From Ottelia alismoides (taxonomy: Eukaryota > Streptophyta > Magnoliopsida > Alismatales > Hydrocharitaceae), in contig JAZKJV010003256.1 of the NCBI GenBank assembly GCA_037367405.1, positions 806,001-870,000 on the forward strand: a DNA stretch of 64,000 bases, given 5' to 3'. Each line of letters begins with the position of its first letter. The stretch's first letter is position 1. Below are positions 11,104 through 22,635 of the stretch, in pieces. Under the pieces are notes generated by a model that searched no databases, was not told the origin of the DNA, and saw nothing but the letters and a program-made list of their open reading frames with translations. A program made the translations under genes and the position numbers.

Positions 11104-11640
11104 TGATAGTACACCCTAGAAGTGGATATCACTCACCAACCCATGTGAATAAGTTCTACTAAGGGCATCCGCTACGACGTTCCCCTTACCGGGGTGGTAG
11201 GAGATGGTGCAATAATAGTCCTTCAACAACTCTAGCCATCATCTCTATCTCATATTGACCTCCTTCTGATCAAATAGATATTTCAAGCTTTTATGATCAG
11301 TGAAAATTTCAAAAGTAATACCATAGAGGTAGTGTCTCCATATCTTTAAAGCAAAAACTACGGCAGCTAATTCAAGGTAATGTGTAGGGTAGTTCTTCTC
11401 ATGTGTCCTGAGTTGTCACGATGCATACTCAACTACCTTACCATGTTGCATAAGAACTGCCCCAAGTCCTTCTTTAGATGCATCAGTGTACACTGTAAAC
11501 TCTTCACTCCCAGAGGGTAGAGTAAGGATAGATGCAGATGCTAGACATTCTTTCAGTGTCTGAAAACTAGCTTCGCATGCGTTAGACCATATGAATAGAA
11601 CTTCCTTTTGAGTCAGCCTTGTCATTGACAATGAATGCTA
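11104..11640 (-). pseudogene. RNase H remnant of Element V
   Basis: On the minus strand the frame codes for FTVYTDASKEGLGAVLMQHG (11416-11520). After a stop it continues with [20 protein letters not shown] and [16 protein letters not shown]. These are the standard RNase H landmarks: TDAS with the catalytic Asp, the E in the [10 protein letters not shown] helix, and FTDHKSL. Interrupted, so inactive. Confidence 0.75.
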
Positions 11641-11769
11641 TTCGTGAAAAGTCCTTCACAAATCTTCTATAATACACAACTAAACCCAATAAAATCGTAT
11701 TTATATTACAGTCTTCGGGCATTCCCAACTCATCATTGCACTAACGTTTTTAGGATCAACTGATATACC

Positions 11770-12366
11770 TTACCCAAAAATAATATGGCCTAAGAGGGAT
11801 ACTTTAGACAACCAGAAGTCATATTTGCTATATTTAGCACATAGTTTGTTCTTCCTTAGTATTTCAAGTGCCTGCCGGAGATGGTGTTCATGCTGGTATT
11901 TATCCTTGGAGTAAATAAGTATGTCATCAATAAAAACTACTACGAAGTGATCTAAAAACTCTCTGAATACTCTATTCATGAGATCCATGAAGACCGCTGG
12001 GGCATTTATCAGTCCAAAAGGCATAACTAAGAATTCATAATGTCCATATCTAGTTCGAAAGGCTGTCTTGGGAATATCAGCATCTTTAATCTTCAATTGA
12101 TGGTATCCAGATCTTGAGTCAATCTTGGAATACACAGTTGAATCCTGCAACTGGTCAAAGAGATCATCTATTCCTGACAGAGGATACTTGTTATTTATTG
12201 TCTTCTTGTTTAACTGTCTATAGTCAATACACAACCGCATTGACCCATCCTTTTTACTCACAAATAAGACAGGTGCACCCCATGGTGAAGTACTAGGATG
12301 AATGGATCCTTTATCTAACAGTTCTTGTAACTGTACTTTTAACTCCCGCAACTCAGCTGGGGCCAT
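11770..12366 (-). pseudogene. Reverse transcriptase remnant of Element V
   Basis: The longest intact piece of this element, 198 codons. Landmarks are [79 protein letters not shown] and [11 protein letters not shown] with the catalytic IDD. The frame begins just after the [10 protein letters not shown] segment. In the intact family this copies element RNA into DNA. Here the 3' part beyond HIIFG is broken by stops and a frameshift near 11640-11770, so the enzyme is dead. Sequence is of chromovirus type and unlike the Athila RTs elsewhere in the window. Confidence 0.85.
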
Positions 12367-12559
12367 CCTATATGGGGGGATAGGATAGGTTGAGTATCAG
12401 ATGTGAGAGATATTTCAAATTCAATCTCTTGCTCAGGTTATAACCTAGGTAGTTCCTATGGAAATACATTAGGAAACTCGCATACTATAGGTACATCTTC
12501 TATCATTCTGTCTAACCCTGATGTAGTGGTTACATAAGCTAAATAGCCTTGGCACCCTT

Positions 12560-12760
12560 ACTCTAACAACTATTGTGTCTTCAAAGTAGAGATATATTCA
12601 ATATTATCATTGGATGTCTTTCCAATGGACTGGAACTCTATCGAGTTAGGAAGGTGAAAAGTTATTGTCTTATGAAAACAATCAAGGTATGCATGATGCC
12701 TTTCTTGCCAGTCCATCCCTAGGATGAGATCAAAATTATTCATATTTCAATAAGTAGTAG
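12560..12760 (-). pseudogene. Protease C-terminal remnant of Element V
   Basis: On the minus strand about 12640-12725 codes for GMDWQERHHAYLDC followed by TITFHLPNS, the usual end of a Ty3/gypsy protease. The active-site Asp region is not recognisable. Confidence 0.5.
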
Positions 12761-12766
12761 AGAAGC

Positions 12767-13328
12767 TGGTAAATGATGTCCTACAATCTATATCATGTGT
12801 CATCTAAGATCTCTTGGATTATAAATACTTTACCTCCTTGTCCTTTAATCAAATAATGGTTTTGTACTTCTATTGAATTCTTATGGTAGGATTGAAGCAA
12901 ATTCTTTTCTGCCTAAGGAGGGCCTCCTACGTGGCTCCTCCGATAGGAGTAGGGGTCTACTCAATGGATTTATGTAACTAGATTCTTCCTAAGAAGGATG
13001 AACATAGCCCTTATCTCTAGCATTCACGAATATTGATGACTTTGATCTCTTATTGTGGCATTGAGTCTCCGCTCTAATGCATGCTACCTTTTACCTCATC
13101 TCGTGTGGCATCACCATCATAGACGCTAATTGCCTAGACACATCTTCGTCTTCCATTGGGATTAGTCAAGGCCAAAGCTTAAATCCTACACATCTTAGCA
13201 TGATGCACATAAGGGACAACGACTTGTGAATGATACTGCAGTCACTTATTAAGATCAAATGATCTTAACACAATCTTAGTTTATGAATACCACTCATACT
13301 TATCAATTATTGAGTAAATTACTGGAGT
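12767..13328 (-). other. Remnant leader of Element V without recognisable gag
   Basis: No coding segment is recognisable on either strand. A complete element of this kind would carry gag (over 1 kb) between the primer site and the protease, so gag has been deleted or scrambled. Confidence 0.5.
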
Positions 13329-13346
13329 AACCGGGCTCGGATACCA
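13329..13346 (-). other. Primer-binding site of Element V (tRNA-iMet type)
   Basis: The minus strand reads TGGTATCCGAGCCCGGTT, close to the complement of plant initiator tRNA-Met 3' end (TGGTATCAGAGCC...). It lies 3 nt from the LTR end at 13350. Confidence 0.7.
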
Positions 13347-13349
13347 ACC

Positions 13350-15711
13350 TGTCACGACCTCGATTCTGGGTCGTCGGATCTTCCCATATCCAGATCTGGT
13401 TACTCAACAATAATTTATTCTGCGATTACAACCACCATTCAGAAACAAACTGCAATGAAAAGACTCAGAAGGAAGTATTTCAACACTTTTCCATTCACAA
13501 TAAAAGTTCACATGATACATTATCCCACTATCACCATTTACATGTACATCAGCTCAAAAGGTAATACATAAAAAGATTACCAACTACCTTATAGAGTAAA
13601 GCAACTACGACCGACACCCATTGGGTTTTCCATAAATCATAGGATAACAATTAGTGAATGCTAAGTAACGAAGAAGAGAAAAGCAAACAAATGGTGTAAT
13701 TTTTTCAAAACTTGTTATCAAAAAAAGTTTCATCCCTTCTCATTAATTTAATTCCTATTCCTTTCTATTCCACATCAGAGATTAGTCCAGGGAATTTCCT
13801 CACCACTATATGGACTCCGAAGTTGTGGATACTTCGGTATTGGAGATTGCGCTGATCTTGTAAGCTTATGTCGCCGCACTTCGCCTCAACCAATCCTCCA
13901 ATACTACTCGGACAACTTCCTTTTAATTTATTAATTAGGGTCTCAAACCCTCAGCCTGGCAAACAAAGGAGCACACCATCCTCGAGGATCCGGTTGCTTA
14001 AAACCTTAGGCTAACCTTTAATCAAATAACCTAGCGGCTTTAAAAAAACATGTTATAGTGACCCAGCAGCTATTGAACCACCCATACCTCCACATGGCAT
14101 GGCCACATCTTCCATCGTTCAACCCGAATATATTGGCTCCCGGTACTACGCATAGCAAATCATTCGTTTCGTGCACACTTGTCATAACAGGGCAACCGTG
14201 TACCACCTAGGTAGGGCAACATCAATACGGGTTCCTTCCGACAAACCTACAGGTTGCATGCACAACCTGTAGTTCTACTCCCAATCATTCTTAACGTAAA
14301 ACACAATCTTTTTCAGGTTCCAACTTAAAACACATCTACTCCCATGACGTAATTCCTCTGTTAATCCTTAATTTTCATAAACATAAATAATGAGTATAAA
14401 CTTACATATATATTAATTCATATATTTATATACTTATATTTATGCTTATTTTAACTTCTAAACCCTAATTTTCCATACCACTGCATCCATTCAATGCTTA
14501 GAGCTTATTTAAGTTGAAATCATAAAGCAACTTTTCATACTTTCAAAAAAATAACCAAATTAGGGTTCTTCTTCGTAGCAAGGAGCATAAATACAAAAAT
14601 CTCAATGATTTCATTTGAAAATTCAATAGCAAAAAGGAAGGATTTCATTACCTAATCATGCTCTTTCTCTCTCGTATACCATTCTTTATCGTGATTCTTT
14701 TTCGAAAGGATGATATATAGATCCTGAAACGATCGAATTTATTTTCGTATCAAAACGCTAAGAACGTGCGAAGAACACGAAGAACGAACGAAGAATAAGA
14801 AGAACGCGAAGAACACACAAAGAACACAATGAACATATTTTCTCTTGAAATTTTAGCAGAGCTTCCCCTTATACGGGGTGATATTTGTAGAAAAATTTCG
14901 GCAGAATCTCCCCTTATATTGGGATATATTTCTATAAAAATTTTGCCAGAGTTACCCCTTATATCGGGACATATTTTAAAACAAAAATATAGATAGTTTC
15001 CTCTATAAAATCACCGTAAGGAAAACAATAAGGAAACTAAACATGAATCGAAAACCTAGTCCACGAAGCAAACTAAGAAAGGATCGTACCTTCCTCCTCC
15101 TCGTTCCCCCGACATCGCTTCACTAGCGCTCCTTCCTCACCTTCCACTCCTCCTCCCAACCTCTCGACCCTAGCCCTTGGGGTGGTGGTGGTAGTGGAAA
15201 TCGTAGAGAATGAATGGGTAGGGGGCTATTTATAGGCTCCAGAAAACTGCTAACCATGGATAGAAAACCATGGTTTGAATCTTAACCGCGATTAACGACC
15301 CATGGTTTTGGCCCATGGTTTTGACCAAAACTTATTCGAAACTTAGGGCTTAAGTTTGAACTATCCAGAAGACACTAGATTCGCTAATGACGCTAAATTA
15401 ATACTAATCATGATTAAGTTTTACTAATCGTGATTTATGTTTCATAGCTCACGCTTAACTTTTACTAACAACTGATTAGTGTTTGCTAATGGTCATTAAC
15501 AATCCTCAATACATCATTAATTTCTTTAATCAATAATTAATTATTCTAAGTGACAGATGACATCTTATACCTCCTTACTTCTCTTTCTTCCGTAAATCAT
15601 AACAAATCGAAACCATGTCTTATTCCCACTAAACAAATTCTGTTGGTTTCCTCTTGACGAGCCGGATCTTATCATATAGGATCCGAGAGACGGCCAAGTT
15701 CAAGGCTCTAC
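13350..15711 (-). repeat. 5' LTR of Element V
   Basis: On the plus strand it starts TGTCACGACC beside the primer site. It carries a TATA box at 15227-15234 (minus), four CCATGG-centred palindromes just upstream of it, the GAAGAAC minisatellite and the 50-bp tandem repeat. Its outer end lacks the last about 8 bases seen in the 3' LTR. It is joined there to another LTR fragment through a 2-bp overlap. Confidence 0.8.
15227..15234 (-). promoter_or_regulatory. TATA box of Element V 5' LTR
   Basis: TATAAATA on the minus strand at the same LTR position as 8998-9005 and 16918-16925. Confidence 0.65.
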
Positions 15712-17383
15712 GATTGCTTAAAACCTCAGGCTAACCTTTAATCACATAATCTAGTGACTTTAAACACATGTTATCGTGACCCAACCGCTATTGAACCACC
15801 CGTGTCTCCACATGGCACGACCACATATTCCGCCATTCAACCCGAATATATTGGCTCCCGGTACCATGTGTTGCAAATTATTCATTTCATGCACTTATCA
15901 TAACAGGGCAACCGTGGACCACATAGGTAGGGTAACGTGAAAACAGGTTCCTTCCGACAAACCCTACAGGTTGCATGCCTGACCTATAGTTCGACTTACA
16001 TTCATTCTTAACGTAAGATACAATCCTTTTCAGGATCCAACTCAAAAACACATCAATTCCCATGATGTAATTCCTCTGTTAAGCCTTAGATTTGCATAAA
16101 CAAAAATACTGAGTATAGACTTACACATATATTAATTCATATATTTACATACTCACATTTATGCTTATTTTAACTTCAAAACCCTAACTTTCCAAACCAC
16201 TGCATCCATTCGATGCTTCGACCCTATTTTAGTTGAAATCACAAAGCAACCAATCATACTTTCTAAAAAATAATTAAATTAGGTTTCTTCGTAGAAAGAT
16301 GCATAAATACAGAAATCTCAACGATCTCATAAGAAAAACCAACAGCAAAAGGAGGGATTTCGTTACCTAATCGAGCTCTCTCGCTCTCTCTCATATGGAG
16401 TGCTTTATCATGATTCTTTTTCAAAAGGATGATTTATAGCTCCTGAAACTATCAAATTTCATTTTCGTATAAACAACACTAAGAATGTGCCAAGATCGTG
16501 AAGAACAAATGAAGAACACGAAGAATGCGAAGAACACACGAAGAACACGAAGAACGCGAAGAACATATTTTCTCTTGAAATTTCAACAGAATTTCCCCTT
16601 ATATGGGGTGATATTTCTAGGAAAATTTCGACAGAGTTTCCCCTTTAGTGGGATATATTTTAAAAGAAAAATAGAAATAGTTTCCTCTATAAAATCACTG
16701 AGAGGAAAATAATAAGGAAACTGAACATGAATTAAAAACCTAGCTCACGACGCAAACTAAGAGAGGATTGTACCTTCCTCCTCCTCGTTCTCCCAGCAGC
16801 GCTTCGCTAGTTCTCCTTCCTCGCCTCCCACTCCTCCTCACGACCTCTCTACCCTAGCCCTTGGGGGGGTGGTGGTGGTGGTAGTAGAAATTGTAGAGAA
16901 TGAATGGGTAGGGGGGCTATTTATAGGCTCTAGAGAACCGCTAACCATGGTTAGAAAACCATGATTTAGATCTTAACTACATTTAGCGGCCCATGGTTTT
17001 GGCCCATATTTTGGCCAAAACTTATCCGAAACTTAAGGCTTAAGTTAGAAGTATCCAGAAAACTCTAGATTAGCTAATGATGCTTAATTAGCGCTAATTA
17101 TGCTTAACTTTTGCTAACCATTGATTATTGTTTGCTAATGGTCATTAATGATCCTCAATCCATCATTAGTTTCTTTAATAGTATTTAGTTAGTCTTAATG
17201 ACGGTCATTAAGATTTAATGACATCTTAAACCTCCTTACATTTCTTTCATCTGAAAATCATAACAAATCGAAAATGATGTCCAATTCACACGAAACAAAT
17301 TCTGTTGGTTTCCTCTTGACGAGATGGATCTTATGATATAGGATTCGAGAGACAACCAAGTTAAAGGATTTACAATTATACCA
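15712..17383 (-). repeat. Second Element V-family LTR, truncated
   Basis: It matches 13990-15711 throughout, with its own TATA box at 16918-16925. The first 640 bp of the LTR are missing at the junction with the 5' LTR. The other end is complete and lies about 3 nt from the start of another LTR at 17387. Confidence 0.75.
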
Positions 17384-17386
17384 ACA

Positions 17387-17965
17387 TGTCGCAACTCCGA
17401 TTCTGGGTTGTTGGATTCTCCCATATCCGGATCTAGTTACTCAACAATAATTTATTCAGCAATCACAACTTACATTCAGAAACAGACTGCAATTAAAAAT
17501 ACTCAGAAGGAAGTATTTCAACAACTTTCCATTCACAAAATAAAGTTCACATGATACATTGTCCCACTATAATCATTTACATGTGCATCAGCTCGAAAGG
17601 AAATACACTAAAAGATTACTGACTACCTTACAGAGTAAAGCTAGTACGACTGATTGGATGACTATTTTAGCTTTTCGATTACTAAAGTCCTTGCGATGGC
17701 TCACCGACACTTGTTGGGTTTTCCATAAATCATAGGATAACAATTAGCAAATACTAAGTAACGAAGAAGAGAAAAGCAAACTAATGGTGTTATTTTTCAT
17801 AACTTGTTATCATAAAAAGTTTCATCCATTCTCATTAATTTTAGTCCTATTCCTTTCTATTCCACGCCAGAGATTAGTTCAAGGAATTACGTCACCACTA
17901 TATGGACTGCAAAGCTGTGGGAATATACCGCCACACGTCGCCTCAACCAATCCTCCGATACTACC
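17387..17965 (-). repeat. Third Element V-family LTR, interrupted by Element III
   Basis: It starts TGTCGCAACTCCGATTCTGGG-like sequence matching 13350 onwards, with a gap near 17910. It stops at ACTACC where Element III begins (TGATGAAT). The remainder should lie beyond the far end of Element III, outside the window. Confidence 0.75.
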
Positions 17966-20900
17966 TGATGAATATGTGATTCATCACTCTAAAAGTTGAA
18001 AATAGAGCTTTGTTCCTAAGTAATTAGCTGCATATTTCCACTTATATTGCATAATAACATTCATGCATGCATAAATAATATCTGCATTTTAGCATTCATA
18101 TTTGCATTAAATAAGAAGCCACATTCACTTGTAAAAATCACCTGTATATTCACCATATTTCACCTATTTGTATATATTTTATACTAACCCCAAATCCAAT
18201 AAAATCAACTTTTATAGTGTATATATTACTAACATTTATTAAAGAAAAATATCGAAAATACTAACTTGTAAAATTGACCAATAAAACCCGAATCCAAGTT
18301 TGAAACTAGAAACGTTAAAACACACATATCTCTCTCATACAGTGTCCGATTTAGGTCTACTCACTTTTAAAGTAATATACATTCAAAGACCTTTAAATGA
18401 GACCAATTTTATTAAAATAGGAGATCGTATACAAAACTTGGGTTTTGGTCCCCTATTGTATATTGTACATATTGACCTTTTTGCCTTTTATTTTATCCTT
18501 TTATTTTCTTAATTATTAAAAATCGAAAACCTTAGATTAATTTTTAAATATTCTTTTCATATTTCTCTCTATTTTTATTTTGATTTTTCTCTTATTTAAA
18601 AATGTCAAAAAAATTGCAAAAGATAAAAATGCGGCATTTTTATCTATAAGGTACCACCCAAAAAATACACTTTGTACAGATGATTTAATTTGATTTTTGA
18701 TCCTTTACAACAGTTGTAGATCTCATCGAGATGAGCAACTTTTGAGTTGACCACTTTTTAATTTGACCTTATTTGATATTTCTTTTAGATTTTTTTTATT
18801 ATTAATTATGATTTTTTGGAGATGACACTTGGCAGCTCCTGGAGCTGCCACGTGTCAACCCCTCCTTTCTCAACTTACTCTCTTTACTCTAGACCATTGG
18901 ATGAAGGGTGCTTCATCCAACAACTCAAATCCTTTCATGTCTCTCTCTTTATCTCTCTCTCTCCATACAGTGTCTTCCACCTCCCGACTCTTGCGGGAGG
19001 AACCACCTCATGTATCGCCCACTCGCATACCCTCTCCCCTTCTCCTGCATAAGGCTCCACTCCGCCCACTCCCTCCCTCGATCTCCACCTTACCCGGTCG
19101 CCCCTCGTCTTGAGAACCACTCACCAACAGTCTTTAAAAGAACCGCCACCCCTCCCTTCACCGATCAACCGCCACTTCTGGGCATTGAGTGAGTTCTGGA
19201 GAGAGCGTTATCGGTGACAGCGAGCGCCACCCATCTGAGCGAAGACCTCTCCGTGTCCAGGCGAGATACAAGGTGACCGTCCTATGAGCTTGTTGCGGGA
19301 TCTTCAAGCTCTCCGAGCTCCGCCTCAGCCGCGGCGTTGAGTGACGATCGAAGGACCTCTCCCGAACGAGCTCCTTCTTCCCTGGCACCCACGCATTTCA
19401 CCCTAGGGGTAACTCCCCTATTTTTCTTAGTCTCCTTTCCTCCATCCTCCCATCATATTCTCAATCTCCGCCTGTTACCTTCCAACCACATTGACGTCCA
19501 CCCGCGCATAGAGGAGCCTTCGTTCTCCAGCAACCGCTACTCGATTTACGCGCCACCAGCCGAGTTCACCTCAGCTGCCTCTCCAACTCATGCAGCCCCA
19601 TGCGGCGTCGCCACTGCGTGTAGGACGACCTCTGCGTTGCATCTCAGCACCAGCCCACACCGTGCGCCTCCTCCTAGATCTCCTTACCCCGTATGCGAAC
19701 AACCACTGCTCGTCTGTCGGTCCACCCACGCGCCACCAGCCGAGTTCACCCCAGTGATGCCTTCTCCTCCCTATAGCTCAAGTCCTCTGTGCAACAGTCT
19801 ACACAGCGTCGGCTACTCCTGCAGGAGCAGCACAACCAGCCCCCAGGAGTACTGCCTTGCTGCATTCCAGCCACTTTGCATCGACCTCCTCCCAGCTGAG
19901 CATCACTTAACGTCCTGCTGCATACGAGCTCTGTCGTGCGAGAAACATCAACAATGTGGCGAGGAGTAGTAGCCTCCGCTTCTCCACCATCCTAACAAGA
20001 ATCCACGAGCAGCAGTCATTCTAGTCCTCACCTGCGTCCGCCAGCCGCTTTGCGTGACATCGACGACCCCTCCTCTGGACCATGCACCCAGCGGCCCCAG
20101 AACAACTATCCGCCATCTGCGCACAGCGCGCGCCCCCAAGCGTCACCCTTGCCCCTCGCGCCCGTATCTCCAGCAATGCACCCGTCAAAGGCCTTATGCA
20201 TGAGGAGGAAGAAGGCGTCCTCTCATCACGTGCATGATATTTACAAATGTGGACAAATTGCATCATCATACCTAGTTGAGAAATAGCAGAACGACCCTTA
20301 GAGTTCCATCATAGTACGTACATACCCCGCCTACTGAAGTCACATGTGAGGCACGCGTGCTATTGAGACATTTTCGTCCATACCCCTGCAAGTCATGGTA
20401 ATTGCATAAAATCATTGCTAGCATTTTATTTTGTTTAATCATTTTCTGTATTACATCCATACTCCTGTGTTTGTATATCTATTTAAACATCAATTGGTCA
20501 TCGTTTTATCATTTTAAAAATTTCATAGTGTAGAACATCTTAGATTTTAGCACTGTGAAGACTTGTTATATTTTTGTGAGCTGCATAGAATTTAATAATA
20601 TTATTTTGGTAAAATTTGACATATTTTGCCCACTGTGCTCCTTTTATTTACTATTAAATTCCTTGTTGCTCCAAAAATCATCTTAAAATCACATTAGACC
20701 TAGGATAGATTACGCTACACTGTGCCCAAAAATCTTTCAATTTGCATACATCCCGAGGCCTGAATAAATCAAATAATAATTTACCTAATTAACTTTTAAT
20801 AGGTCAAATTCACATAGATTTCTAGGTTTCTTAACTTTCCTGGATTCCTCTTACTTAGATCCATCTAGAATAATTTTTATATCTGGAAATAATGTGTTTT

Positions 20901-21384
20901 GCTATTTATTAAAATTAATTTTGCAAAAATACAATGCATTCATCTTTAATTCATAGTAAATTTAATTAAAGTCGAAAAATTCCAAAAAAATTACAATAGC
21001 TTAATTTCATTGCATTTCATATTCTGGCCAAGTTTCATAATTTTTGGACTTAATTTGTCCATCTTTCAAATTTATCCTTAAAATTTGTCTTGAAATTGCA
21101 TTATCTTTCTTTTAAATTGCATAAAAATTATAAAAGGATCAAAAATATTTTTCTGAAAATTCGACATCGGAAATTAACTGAAAATTGAACTAAGGAGATA
21201 GCTGTCTCCCTGAGTTCGACCTTGGACTTGCCTAAGTAAAATAAATCTGCCACTTAAACTTGATTCTTCATTAAGTCTTAGTGGTGTTTTTGATGAAGTC
21301 TTGATTACTCGACTGCAACGAACTTAATTTTTAATTTGATCGATAATTTGGTTGAATTAACAAGGGTAGACGAGGCATCTTTAG
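17966..21384 (+). repeat. 5' LTR of Element III (about 3.4 kb)
   Basis: It starts TGATGAAT, and the first 21 bases form a perfect 8-bp-arm palindrome (TGATGAAT ... ATTCATCA). It is AT-rich up to 18800, GC-rich 18810-20290, then AT-rich. It shares blocks with the Element IV LTR. The 3' end is not sharp, because the expected CA end near the primer site is not visible; it is estimated to lie a few bases before 21387. A TTTAAAAG at about 19132 is a possible TATA element. Confidence 0.7.
19549..19760 (+). repeat. Direct repeat in Element III LTR
   Basis: The block GCGCCACCAGCCGAGTTCAC occurs at about 19551 and again at about 19731, 180 bp apart. Confidence 0.7.
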
Positions 21385-21386
21385 AA

Positions 21387-21404
21387 TGGCACCATTGCTG
21401 GAGA
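21387..21404 (+). other. Decayed primer-binding site of Element III (tRNA-Asp type)
   Basis: TGGCACCATTGCTGGAGA differs from the perfect site of Elements I and II (TGGCGCCGTTGCCGGGGA) at four positions. All four are G-to-A or C-to-T changes. Confidence 0.75.
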
Positions 21405-21999
21405 TGCAAGGCTTAGGTTAATTTTTAGAGAATTTTGATTTTGGATTTTCCATCCCCGGGTAGTTTGATTCCCAGCTTTTCTTGTGTATATTTTCTATTC
21501 CATTTTTCTGTTTATTTTTTATCATCCTTTATCTGACCTCTATTTATTTTCATGCGGGTAATACAAGGAGTCGAAGGCGCTTCGCCAAGCGAGCTGAGGA
21601 ACTTGCATTAAAATATTTTGAGAGTTTTTTGTGAGGACTTGTATTTTTTTCTTTTCTTTTATTTTTTTTGTATTTTTCCAGCGGTTCCCGTTTGGGTTCT
21701 CGCACGTGTAAGTATAGTGAAAACGTGTCCCCGTGTGCTGTGTGGATTGCTTTGCGTAGAATAGGCTTGCACTTGCAGCTCTTAGAGCTACTTTAGGACC
21801 TTCTTGTGCTCGTAAAATTCTAGGACCGCACTTCGCACTTAAAAGACACACTTAGACCGCAGATCTTAGCCAAATTCAATATGTGCTTCACTCGCTAATA
21901 GAACTACCTGTCTAGGAGTGGCTTTTAATGCTTGCATTTCATGTAGTATAAAGTTTTCAATTCTGTTTTGTAACCTGCATAAAAAGCGAAAGGATCACT

Positions 22000-22219
22000 G
22001 TAAGTCTTCTCTACTTGGCATTTCATCATAGTTTTATCTTGCATTGGCTTTTCTCGACTCCTTCCCCTTGGTTTTCTACACTTAGGATAAAAAGTAAATT
22101 GGGACTAGACGATAGGCGTGCTTTGTGGTTGGATTAAAAAAGTGATCACCAAACTTAAAATCGGGAATGCTAAACAAACTTGATCTAAAAATCAATAAAA
22201 TTGGAAATTCTGTTTGCAG
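22000..22219 (+). other. Candidate leader intron, Element III
   Basis: Donor GTAAGT at 22000-22005 and acceptor TGTTTGCAG ending at 22219 enclose 220 bp. A conserved TGCTAAAC...TTGATCT block lies about 45 nt before the acceptor. Elements I and II have matching ends. Confidence 0.5.
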
Positions 22220-22373
22220 GAGAGTAATCCCGACCTTGTTTTAGGCTGAGTGAGGGTACTAGAGTGTGTGAGCACCCTAGGGCAGAGCCAAAAATCCCCG
22301 CCTTCCATATCGCATACCCCGATCGGAGCAATCACCGGCTGAGCTTTGGGTTCAACTGACCAGCGCCAAGCAG

Positions 22374-22520
22374 CCTCCGCCTACTCCGGTAGGTAGATAG
22401 GGGAGAAATTGCGGTGCACCGTAACAAGTTGCTAATAGCCTCCGCCTGCTCCGGCAGGTATATAGGGGCGAAATTAGAGCCTTGTCAACCTCTGCCTACT
22501 CTGTAGGTAGATAGGGGCAG
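22374..22520 (+). repeat. Three leader hairpins each followed by ATAGGGG (Element III)
   Basis: Stems are CCTAC/GTAGG (22380-22393), CCTGC/GCAGG (22445-22458) and CCTAC/GTAGG (22495-22507). Each is followed within a few bases by ATAGGGG. The A-T to G-C swap in the second stem is compensatory. Confidence 0.7.
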
Positions 22521-22630
22521 GTCCTTGAACTTTTGGCTGGTGATAGGAGCAGAGAAAGGAAGGGCTTGGCATCTTAGGTGACATGTTAAACAGGGGAGAC
22601 GCATCCGGCTTTTAGCCGACTCCCCTATAG

Positions 22631-22635
22631 GCTGC
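22631..22635 (+). repeat. Target site duplication, left copy (Element II)
   Basis: GCTGC directly before the 5' LTR of Element II; the right copy is 62040-62044. Confidence 0.9.

Larger units (their letters stand above)
7976..15711 (-). mobile_element. Element V: decayed Tekay/Del-like chromovirus (Ty3/gypsy)
   Basis: Read on the minus strand: 5' LTR (13350-15711), tRNA-iMet-type primer site (13329-13346), protease remnant, reverse transcriptase (11770-12366), RNase H, integrase and a chromodomain-like end (about 9610), then the 3' LTR ending at 9504. The internal part is only 3.85 kb and contains no recognisable gag, so a deletion is likely. All domains carry stops or frameshifts. Element IV truncates its 3' LTR on the left. 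Confidence 0.8.
21405..22635 (+). other. Leader of Element III, 5' half
   Basis: No gene is recognised. It aligns in patches with the leaders of Elements I and II: CACTGTAAGTCTTCT at about 21997, and TGCTAAACAAACTTGATCT near 22168. It contains a candidate intron and three hairpin/G-run modules, described separately. Confidence 0.6.

Noticed and set aside
19337..19969. 210-codon ORF in the Element III LTR
   Set aside because: Same reason: low-complexity, no counterpart in frame in Element IV, contains a direct repeat.
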